Positions 15,081 through 21,255 of a stretch of 21,255 bases of DNA are shown here, one piece after another. The stretch comes from UBA4466 sp963925035. Its GTDB lineage: Bacteria > Bacteroidota > Bacteroidia > Flavobacteriales_D > Crocinitomicaceae. The notes below the pieces were generated by a model. It worked only from the letters and a program-made list of their open reading frames with translations, did not search any database and was not told where the DNA came from. How positions within the stretch are numbered: the stretch's first letter is position 1; each line of letters starts with the position of its first letter. Made by a program: the position numbers and the translations under genes. Where the stretch lies: NCBI GenBank assembly GCA_963925035.1, contig CAWUSK010000050.1, positions 1 to 21,255 on the forward strand. Reading direction: 5' to 3'.

Positions 15081-16049
15081 ATGGCTCGAATTTTAACAGG
15101 TATACAAAGCACAGGAACTCCGCATTTAGGAAACATTTTAGGTGCGATTTTACCCGCAATCGAAATGTCGAATAAGGAAGATAACAATTCCTTTTTCTTT
15201 ATTGCAGATATGCATTCTTTGACACAAATTAAAGACGCAAAGGAACTTAGAGAAAACACTTTAAGTGTTGCCGCAACATGGCTTGCTTTTGGATTAGACA
15301 TTGAAAAGGTAGTGTTTTACAGACAAAGTGATGTGCCTGAAACCGCGGAACTATCGTGGTATTTAAGCTGCTTTTTTCCTTACCAACGGCTAACGCTTGC
15401 GCATAGTTTCAAGGACAAGGCAGATCGTTTGGATGATGTAAATGCAGGGTTGTTTTCTTACCCAATGCTAATGGCAGCAGACATTCTATTGTACAACGCA
15501 GAAATCGTTCCAGTCGGGAAAGATCAATTGCAACATATAGAAATGACACGTGATGTAGCATCTCGTTTTCATGCTAAAATGGGTGAAGTTTTTGTGCTTC
15601 CGGAAGGAGTAGTTCAAGAAAACACCATGCTGATTCCTGGAACTGACGGGGCAAAAATGAGTAAGTCGAAAGGCAATACTATTAACTTGTTTTTACCTGA
15701 AAAACAACTTCGAAAACAAATAATGTCAATTAAAACAGACTCCAAAGGTATAGATGACATAAAAATTCCAGATGAATGTAATGTTTTTGGCTTATATAAA
15801 TTACTTGCCAGCGAAGAACAGATTGTCCAAATGAAAGCGAATTATTATGGAACGAATTATGGCTATGGTCATGCCAAACAGGAGCTTTTTGATTTAATAA
15901 TAACCAAGTACAGCGGGCAACGAGGAAAATATGACACACTTATTTCTCAACCTGAAAAAATAGAGGAAGCATTGAAGCTTGGAGCCGAAAAAGCAAGGAA
16001 GGTTGCTCGTTCAGTTCTTGCTCGAGTAAGAGAAAGTTTAGGTTACTAA
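15081..16049 (+). CDS. trpS: Tryptophanyl-tRNA synthetase
   Basis: This class I synthetase charges tRNA(Trp). With the start at ATG 15081 it has 322 residues, the usual bacterial length, and begins MARILTGIQSTGTPHLGN, where PHLGN (from residue 13) is the HIGH-type motif. KMSKS is exact at 192-196. DMHSLT, GLFSYPMLMAADILLY and VPVGKDQ.QH are typical TrpS blocks. An in-frame upstream ATG at 14982 would add 33 residues and overlap the divergent acyltransferase; those residues look non-coding, so I reject it. It is probably a single-gene transcript. Confidence 0.97.
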   Translation: MARILTGIQSTGTPHLGNILGAILPAIEMSNKEDNNSFFFIADMHSLTQIKDAKELRENTLSVAATWLAFGLDIEKVVFYRQSDVPETAELSWYLSCFFPYQRLTLAHSFKDKADRLDDVNAGLFSYPMLMAADILLYNAEIVPVGKDQLQHIEMTRDVASRFHAKMGEVFVLPEGVVQENTMLIPGTDGAKMSKSKGNTINLFLPEKQLRKQIMSIKTDSKGIDDIKIPDECNVFGLYKLLASEEQIVQMKANYYGTNYGYGHAKQELFDLIITKYSGQRGKYDTLISQPEKIEEALKLGAEKARKVARSVLARVRESLGY

Positions 16050-16070
16050 CCGAAGTTCTCCTTTTTCTTT

Positions 16071-16078
16071 TATTTTTG
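16071..16078 (+). promoter_or_regulatory. -7 element of the solute-binding lipoprotein gene
   Basis: TATTTTTG matches TAnnTTTG exactly and lies 20 bases before the start codon at 16099. There is no TTG at the expected distance upstream. The site sits in the short gap after trpS. Confidence 0.5.
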
Positions 16079-16098
16079 TCTAACCAATAAAATGCTAA

Positions 16099-17805
16099 AT
16101 GAAATATTACCACATAATTACTACACTTATCATTGCATTATTTGTCTCTTCTTGCGTTGAACCATCAACGGAAGAACTTGTCGCAGTTGGAGGTAAAAAA
16201 TACGGTGGAGAATTCAAATTCATGTCGGAGGAAAAGGTAACTAATTTGCTGCCAACATCTTCTGCCACCCAGTATTCTTCAAGATTAATCTCACAAATTT
16301 TTGAATCCTTACTTCAACTCGACCCAAAAACGATGGCTATTATGCCTGGTATTGCAGAAAGCTTTAAAGTAAGTGGCGATGCAAAAGTCTACACGTTTAA
16401 CATACGCAAGGGAGTAATATTTCACGATGATGATTGTTTAAGTGCTGGACATAAACTTGATGCCAACGACGTTAAGTTTTCGCTTGATTTAGCATGCTCA
16501 GGCTTGGAGGTAAATAGCATTGGATATTTATTAATAAACCGCATACAAGGTGGAATAGAATTCAATAAAAAATCTAAAACATCTCTTCCGAAAGGAGGGG
16601 TAAGTGGTATTAAAGTAATAAATAATCATACTGTTCAAATCACATTAGTAAATTCTTTTTCAGGATTCGAAAACATTCTAACCCATTCAAGCTTAGGTGT
16701 TTTCCCTCAAGAAGCTTGGGATAAATATGGCAAAGAAATCGGAAAGCACCCAGTTGGAACAGGACCATTTGCTCTTGAATCTATGGAAGATGAAAAAATT
16801 GTATTAAAGCGTAACAATTCATATTGGCGTAAAGATGAATTAGGAAATCAACTGCCGTTTCTTTCAAAGGTTATCGCGACATACGCAAAAAACAAAAAGA
16901 GCGAATTACTTGCTTTCCGTAATTCCAGTTCTGACTTAGTTATGGAAGTGCCTGTTGAAGTTATTGAAAACATTCTTGGTACACTTTTAGAAGCACAAGA
17001 GGGTAAAAATATTAAACACAGAGTTGAATCTGAACCTAGTATGAGCATGGGTTACATTGCTATGGCAATAGACAGCAAAGAATTTAGTGATGTTCGTGTT
17101 AGAAAGGCATTCAATATTGCAGTGGACAGAGAAGTAATCGTTAACGATTGGATTGACGGTGAAGGCTGGGCAGCAACACATGGTTTTGTTCCGAAAATGA
17201 CTAATTATCCAATTGAAAATGTTAAAGGACACGTTTACAATCCGGAAAAAGCAAAAGCGCTGATGAAAGAAGCTGGTTATCCAAACGGTGAAAACTTCCC
17301 AACACTTGATTTTTACGTAAATACTACAAAAGGATCAACTGTATTTAAAGCTGCTTCAGGTGTTGCGTATCAGTTAAAACAAACCTTAAATGTCAACTTG
17401 AACATTAAACTGGTTACTCTTGATGAGCGTGAAGCAGCCATAAAATCAGGTAAGGCAAAAATTTGGCGTGCTGGTTGGATTGCAGATTATCCAGATGCTG
17501 AAAACTTCCTAGCGATGTTTTATAGTGGAAATATTATGAATGAATCATCAATGATGAACAACTTCAAATTCAAGGATGCAGAATATGATGCATTATTTCA
17601 AAGCGCACTCTTAGAGTCTGATAATGAAAAGCGAATATCCTTAATGGTTGAATGTGATCAAATGGTTGTCGATAAAGCCGCAATTATGCCTTTGAGAACA
17701 GAAGACCACATTGTACTTGTAAATGCGCGTATAAGAGACTTTAAAGCGAACTCGATGGAAAGTATTAACTTGACTAATGTCTTTATTAAGGAGTCTAAAA
17801 AATAA
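16099..17805 (+). CDS. ABC transporter substrate-binding lipoprotein, family 5 (peptide type)
   Basis: The 568-residue protein has a lipoprotein signal peptide with lipobox FVSSC (Cys19 lipidated). A family-5 (OppA/DppA-like) extracellular solute-binding domain follows: LISQIFESLLQLDPKT, then VSGDAKVYTFNIRKGVIFHDD, VGTGPFALES, DVRVRKAFNIAVDRE, and a C-terminal WIADYPDAENFLAMFYS. These proteins capture oligopeptides or similar ligands and pass them to an inner-membrane ABC permease. No permease or ATPase gene is adjacent, so this is an orphan binding protein here; its partner would be elsewhere. Its ligand cannot be predicted. Confidence 0.92.
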   Translation: MKYYHIITTLIIALFVSSCVEPSTEELVAVGGKKYGGEFKFMSEEKVTNLLPTSSATQYSSRLISQIFESLLQLDPKTMAIMPGIAESFKVSGDAKVYTFNIRKGVIFHDDDCLSAGHKLDANDVKFSLDLACSGLEVNSIGYLLINRIQGGIEFNKKSKTSLPKGGVSGIKVINNHTVQITLVNSFSGFENILTHSSLGVFPQEAWDKYGKEIGKHPVGTGPFALESMEDEKIVLKRNNSYWRKDELGNQLPFLSKVIATYAKNKKSELLAFRNSSSDLVMEVPVEVIENILGTLLEAQEGKNIKHRVESEPSMSMGYIAMAIDSKEFSDVRVRKAFNIAVDREVIVNDWIDGEGWAATHGFVPKMTNYPIENVKGHVYNPEKAKALMKEAGYPNGENFPTLDFYVNTTKGSTVFKAASGVAYQLKQTLNVNLNIKLVTLDEREAAIKSGKAKIWRAGWIADYPDAENFLAMFYSGNIMNESSMMNNFKFKDAEYDALFQSALLESDNEKRISLMVECDQMVVDKAAIMPLRTEDHIVLVNARIRDFKANSMESINLTNVFIKESKK

Positions 17806-17821
17806 AAAAATTTAACTTAAT

Positions 17822-17850
17822 AAAAACGGAGCAGTGATGTTCCGTTTTTT
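17822..17850. terminator. Bidirectional intrinsic terminator
   Basis: AAAAACGGA (17822-17830) and TCCGTTTTT (17841-17849) form a nine-pair stem with a ten-base loop. A T-run follows on the plus side and an A-run precedes on the left, so the hairpin can end transcripts from both convergent genes. On the minus strand it begins right at the recO stop codon. Confidence 0.85.
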
Positions 17851-18545
17851 TAGGCGCTTAATATTTCTTTGACAACATCAAACGTTTCCAAGTTATCGAA
17901 CCGAGGAATGTGAATTTTGTAATACTCCAACATGATGTCTAAAGCTTCTTCTCTGGTGTTCTTTGTTGCTCGTTCACTCACTTCGCCATGTTTTATTAAA
18001 TCCGCGATTAAATTAACCCCTTGTCCCATTAAAATTCGTTCGTGCGCATTAGTACTAGTTTGAAAAACACCTGCATCCAAGTTGAAATAAATTGCCTTAT
18101 CGCTTTCAAAATAGGGTTTAAACCCCAATGTCTCCGAAAAATCAATTAGAAATTGAAGTGGTAAAATCCCTTTGTTTTCTTCCGTTTCTATGCAATTTGA
18201 AAAGTGCGCCAAAAACTGAAACACAGCTTCGTCTTTATCCCCTTGGTGCATGCATTTTTTAGCGCATTCAACACAAAAAAAGGCGATGGTAGAACAAATA
18301 GGGTTGAATTGGAACGTGGAAGGTTGAGCAATTTCCACTAAGGTTAAATTCAATAAATCTGAATTTTTATGCCCGTAAAAAGACAATTCACAAACTGCCA
18401 TTGGAAAAAGGCTGTGCGCTTTCTTTTTTCCTCCACGGAACAAAAACTTTTGTAACCCGTTTTCACGGGTAAAAAACCAAACGATAAGGCTTGACTCAGA
18501 ATAAACAGATCTGTGTAAAAAAATTCCTAGGTCGTTCGACTTCAT
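17850..18545 (-). CDS. recO: DNA repair protein RecO
   Basis: The 231-residue protein has an N-terminal OB-fold (MKSNDLGIFLHRSVYSESSL, then FTRENGLQKFLFRGG) and a helical C-terminal domain (LQFLIDFSETLGFKPYF, FQTSTNAHERILMGQG). This is the RecO layout and normal length. RecO works with RecR to load RecA onto SSB-coated DNA in gap repair. The four-cysteine zinc motif found in some RecO proteins is not evident. The start codon lies 3 bases after the porZ stop, so the two genes are almost certainly co-transcribed with recO second, ending at the hairpin at 17822-17850. Confidence 0.92.
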   Translation of the reverse strand: MKSNDLGIFLHRSVYSESSLIVWFFTRENGLQKFLFRGGKKKAHSLFPMAVCELSFYGHKNSDLLNLTLVEIAQPSTFQFNPICSTIAFFCVECAKKCMHQGDKDEAVFQFLAHFSNCIETEENKGILPLQFLIDFSETLGFKPYFESDKAIYFNLDAGVFQTSTNAHERILMGQGVNLIADLIKHGEVSERATKNTREEALDIMLEYYKIHIPRFDNLETFDVVKEILSA

Positions 18546-18548
18546 TCC

Positions 18549-20870
18549 TTATTTGTCATTAACGACAAGTACTTTCCCAACTTTACGTCCTTTTCCTTCG
18601 TTGGCAGCAGTCCAAATTAAATAAACTCCTGTTCCAACAGGCTCACCATTTAACGTTTTTCTGTCCCAAGTTGCTGTTCCACCATTTGATGTTGTGCTAT
18701 ATACTAAGTTTCCAGCGATATCGGTGATTTTAACGTCTGAGTTGTATCGAATTCCTTGTATTGTTATTGGGCCATCGAAATCAGGTCGTGCTGGATTCGG
18801 AAAAACAATGACATTTTTATATTCAGGATCTTCGTAAGTTGCATCAGTTCTATAAGAAATTAAACCTTTGTCGGTAATAATAAAAAGTTCTCCTGTGGAT
18901 TGATTTAGTTCTAAATCAACGATTGAATTTGAAATTAATGGCGAATTCTCTATTGTATGTTGCTCTAAAATTTCAAGTCCGTTTGGGGACATTAGGATGA
19001 TTCCTGAATTCGCAGTCCCGAACCATTTTCTATTCGCTCCATCCACAACAATAGAAGTAATATCTGTTGCTCCAAGCACGTATTCCACATTGCCTTCAAA
19101 ATCAATTTTAACGCGTTGCGCATCAAAATCACCAGCTCCACCATCAAATGCGGCGTCTGAATTATACAAAATTGCAAATCCCGCATCAGTTCCAATCCAA
19201 ATTTCATTGTCAAAATCCACTGCAATTGCATGAATTTGATTCGAAGGTAAATTTCCTTGATTTTGACCCACGGTTAAACGAATCGTTTTATCATCACCTA
19301 AAGCAGAAATTGTGCCGTTGTCTTTAAACCCAAAAAGTCCAGCGTCTTTTATAGAAATCCATTTATTGCCATTATAGTCGATTGCCATTTTTTGTGAATG
19401 CTTGTTTTTCGAGCCCGATGATAAATCAAACTCATACCAATCATTGTCCTTTGTTAAAACCTTCAAAGGTTTATTTGAGTAACCATTCAAAATCCACAAA
19501 TTGCCGCTTTCGTCATATTTTAAATCCGTTACTTCGGATGAGCCATTTCCAATACTTCCCCATTCTAAGATTGAGTTGTTCGGGGTTAATGTATCCGTAA
19601 CCTGTCCATCCACTGTTAGCAACGATAAAGGAACTCGAGAATAGCTTCCTACAGCAATTTGTGACTCATTTGTTGGATTAATTGAAACAGCAATTGCATC
19701 CCAAAAATTCGGCGTGTTCCAAAAGGTCATGTTAGCGGGATCCTTTAATTTCCACTTTTCATCTTCAAAAATATAAATTCCCGACTTATTAAATGTTCCA
19801 GCTTCACCCGCTAAACTTCCTCCTGCAACGACTAGCTTCCCTTTGTACCAATCCATTGCATAATAGCTGTTTTTTGGCGGGCCTGGAAAAGCAATTTCCT
19901 GAGAATTTCCGTATGAAGTAAATTTAACTAAGCCGTTATCTTCATCTGCAACCCAATAATGACCGCCTGCGCGAGCAACTCCTCTAGGTCGGACATTCGC
20001 TCCTGAAGAATACGCAGTAATGGATTCTTCTACCGTAAAATCCCCTCTATAAATATTTGCCCCATCAAAAAAATGTACAGCCAATTTTCCATCCACATTA
20101 TTAATGGATTTAATTTCCATTGTAAAAAGCTCACTAACAACTGAAACTAGTCCTTGATTATCCAAGCGATAAACACTATCCAAACCAAACGCATCAGCAT
20201 TGTACAAAATGAAAAGATCGTTATTTGAAACCTCAATTTCTGAATACTGGTTAGACGCTAAAATTGGAACACGTGCATCAACTTCCCATTGAGCTGGGTC
20301 TGCCAATGCAATATTGTTAATTTTTCCTTTGTATAAGCGATCACTCGTAATTGCGTAAATGGAATCATTTTTAAAGGCAATGTCTAAAATCGGAGCATTT
20401 CCATTTGTTGGGTAGTAAGTGTCTCGAACTTCATTTTTTGTTGGATCTAACTTTACGATAGAAAATCCTGTAGCGGCGTAAATAAAACTTCCATACTCAA
20501 CCAGCTTATTGATTTTCTTTGACCCTTGAATTCCTGCCAACTTTATCGCGGAAATGTTAGTTACCCTGTTGTCACTTATTTTATCAATGTTTCCATTGTC
20601 GTAACCTATCCAAAGACTGTTCGAGTGCTTTCCAAGACATGAAACTGAAATATCAGATAATGAATTAACTGCATCCCAAATTGTTGTTTCTCCTGACGCA
20701 AAGTCATACTCACTTACGCCGTTAACATAGGCAGCATATACTCGATTATTAAACGCCACCACATCGTGTGCATTTTTGGATGGCACGTGCAAACGCCATT
20801 GACCAGTTCCCACTTGAGCAGTTACGGTATGTATTAATCCAATTACAAAAAGAGTTATCAGTAGTCGCAT
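18549..20870 (-). CDS. porZ: PorZ-like type IX secretion system protein
   Basis: The 773-residue protein has a signal peptide (about 1-18, TVTAQ) and begins GTGQWRLHVPSKNAHDVV. It continues as repeated beta-propeller blades, seen as recurring patterns such as SNSLWIGYDNGNIDKIS, NKWISIKDAGLFGF, NEIWIGTDAGFAIL and NRKWFGTANSGIILM. The C-terminal segment (about 683-773) is a sorting-domain-like beta module, NVIVFPNPARPDFDGP to GRKVGKVLVVNDK. Two seven-bladed propellers plus a C-terminal domain and this length match PorZ of Porphyromonas gingivalis, a surface part of the T9SS attachment complex that works with the sortase PorU. A generic two-component-type propeller protein is the alternative, but N-terminus, length and tail together favour PorZ. 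It is the first gene of the porZ-recO transcript. Confidence 0.8.
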   Translation of the reverse strand: MRLLITLFVIGLIHTVTAQVGTGQWRLHVPSKNAHDVVAFNNRVYAAYVNGVSEYDFASGETTIWDAVNSLSDISVSCLGKHSNSLWIGYDNGNIDKISDNRVTNISAIKLAGIQGSKKINKLVEYGSFIYAATGFSIVKLDPTKNEVRDTYYPTNGNAPILDIAFKNDSIYAITSDRLYKGKINNIALADPAQWEVDARVPILASNQYSEIEVSNNDLFILYNADAFGLDSVYRLDNQGLVSVVSELFTMEIKSINNVDGKLAVHFFDGANIYRGDFTVEESITAYSSGANVRPRGVARAGGHYWVADEDNGLVKFTSYGNSQEIAFPGPPKNSYYAMDWYKGKLVVAGGSLAGEAGTFNKSGIYIFEDEKWKLKDPANMTFWNTPNFWDAIAVSINPTNESQIAVGSYSRVPLSLLTVDGQVTDTLTPNNSILEWGSIGNGSSEVTDLKYDESGNLWILNGYSNKPLKVLTKDNDWYEFDLSSGSKNKHSQKMAIDYNGNKWISIKDAGLFGFKDNGTISALGDDKTIRLTVGQNQGNLPSNQIHAIAVDFDNEIWIGTDAGFAILYNSDAAFDGGAGDFDAQRVKIDFEGNVEYVLGATDITSIVVDGANRKWFGTANSGIILMSPNGLEILEQHTIENSPLISNSIVDLELNQSTGELFIITDKGLISYRTDATYEDPEYKNVIVFPNPARPDFDGPITIQGIRYNSDVKITDIAGNLVYSTTSNGGTATWDRKTLNGEPVGTGVYLIWTAANEGKGRKVGKVLVVNDK

Positions 20871-20905
20871 TTGTTTTGTTTTCTATGACTTTAACGGTAA
20901 AACAT

Positions 20906-20935
20906 CAAAATTATTTGAAATATTAGCATACACAA
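20906..20935 (-). promoter_or_regulatory. porZ-recO promoter
   Basis: On the minus strand this reads TTG (20933-20935), a 19-base spacer, then TAATTTTG (20906-20913), a complete match to the Bacteroidota promoter. It predicts a leader of about 30 bases before the start codon at 20870. Confidence 0.75.
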
Positions 20936-21104
20936 ATATTCCGAGACAAGAAGTTACAAAAAAACTCCACTTATAATGGCAGATAAGTAGAATTGTTCAA
21001 TTAATCTTTGATGATAAGCCCCTGAAATCAAAAACATCTTTTAGTGCGCGCCTTTGATTCCTATAGTTTGAAATATAACAATCTTTAATTCTTTTGCAGC
21101 AATC
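20936..21104. other. Non-coding stretch between the porZ and tRNA promoters
   Basis: Nearly 300 bases separate porZ from the tRNA gene. Apart from the two promoters at its ends I see no coding frame, terminator or RNA gene here. It is AT-rich without obvious repeats. Promoter elements for an unseen small RNA cannot be ruled out. Confidence 0.5.
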
Positions 21105-21135
21105 TTGCAGAATGCAAATTGCTGTATTAACTTTG
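21105..21135 (+). promoter_or_regulatory. tRNA-Arg promoter
   Basis: TTG (21105-21107), a 20-base spacer and TAACTTTG (21128-21135) form a near-ideal Bacteroidota promoter, with a predicted start near 21142, about 28 bases before the mature tRNA. The 11-base palindrome TCACTTAGTGA (21136-21146) sits over the predicted start. Confidence 0.7.
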
Positions 21136-21169
21136 TCACTTAGTGAGAAATCAATTTCCCTCACAATTA

Positions 21170-21243
21170 GGCTTCGTAGCTCAGCTGTATAGAGCACTGG
21201 ATTTCGGCTCCAGCGGTCGGGGGTTAGAATCCCTCCGAGGTCA
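21170..21243 (+). tRNA. tRNA-Arg (anticodon UCG)
   Basis: A complete 74-base cloverleaf. The acceptor stem GGCTTCG pairs with CGAGGTC, with G-U pairs at 2-71 and 4-69. The D stem is GCTC/GAGC. The anticodon stem is CTGGA/TCCAG around TTTCGGC, so the anticodon at 34-36 (21204-21206) is TCG and reads CGA and related arginine codons. The T stem is GGGGG/CCCTC. A20 and C35, known arginine identity bases, are present. The discriminator is A73 (21243), and no CCA is encoded. Two normally invariant positions differ: G19 is U (21188) and C56 is A (21226). They could pair with each other, which argues for a working gene rather than a decayed one. Confidence 0.88.
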
Positions 21244-21255
21244 CAAATAGAAAGC

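Noticed and set aside
20997..21197. Minus-strand open frame of 66 codons next to porZ
   Set aside because: It overlaps the 5' half of the tRNA gene and its promoter, and has no recognisable protein features.

Overview
The window looks like a piece of chromosome from a member of the Bacteroidota, most likely a Flavobacteriales-type organism. The evidence is AT-rich DNA, hardly any Shine-Dalgarno sequences, several promoters of the Bacteroidota form TTG-N19-TAnnTTTG, a type IX secretion (T9SS) C-terminal sorting domain, a PorZ-like T9SS component, and GatC. I see no phage, insertion sequence, integron or CRISPR array. Most genes are ordinary housekeeping genes.

Layout. 1-141 is the end of an M48 (HtpX-like) metalloprotease. 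225-716 is a lipoprotein-like reading frame cut by one in-frame TAA. 741-1253 is a DinB-superfamily protein. 1371-3230 is a long PLP-dependent enzyme related to the Cys/Met-metabolism group, with about 200 extra N-terminal residues. 3272-3871 is a three-helix membrane protein. A minus-strand block follows (7366 down to 3933): pgk, then a small T9SS-secreted protein, then a collagen-like surface protein 3 bases later. 7458-10073 on the plus strand holds a secreted protein, xseA, xseB, a small cupin whose 5' end is out of frame, and a small unknown protein. 10145-11779 is an ABC-F ATPase and 11870-12118 a GlsB/YeaQ-type membrane protein. On the minus strand, 12120-12785 is a SCO1/SenC copper chaperone. 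12841-13899 is an M42 aminopeptidase. gatC and a PlsC-type acyltransferase lie on the minus strand (13919-14990), divergent from trpS (15081-16049). 16099-17805 is a family-5 solute-binding lipoprotein. The window closes with minus-strand recO and porZ (17850-20870) and a tRNA-Arg(UCG) gene (21170-21243).

How the genes work together. The clearest theme is export to the cell surface. PorZ belongs to the T9SS attachment machinery, the 154-residue protein carries a T9SS sorting domain, and the collagen-like protein made from the same transcript is a plausible surface or matrix protein. xseA and xseB form exonuclease VII. The SCO1 protein serves cytochrome oxidase copper loading. gatC and trpS serve translation.

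The most interesting details are small-scale. The tRNA-Arg appears to have replaced the near-universal G19-C56 elbow pair with U19-A56. The divergent promoters of pgk and the secreted-protein gene place both -33 elements inside one 8-base palindrome. Two reading frames carry apparent single-base lesions. I did not find a convincing undescribed multi-gene system.
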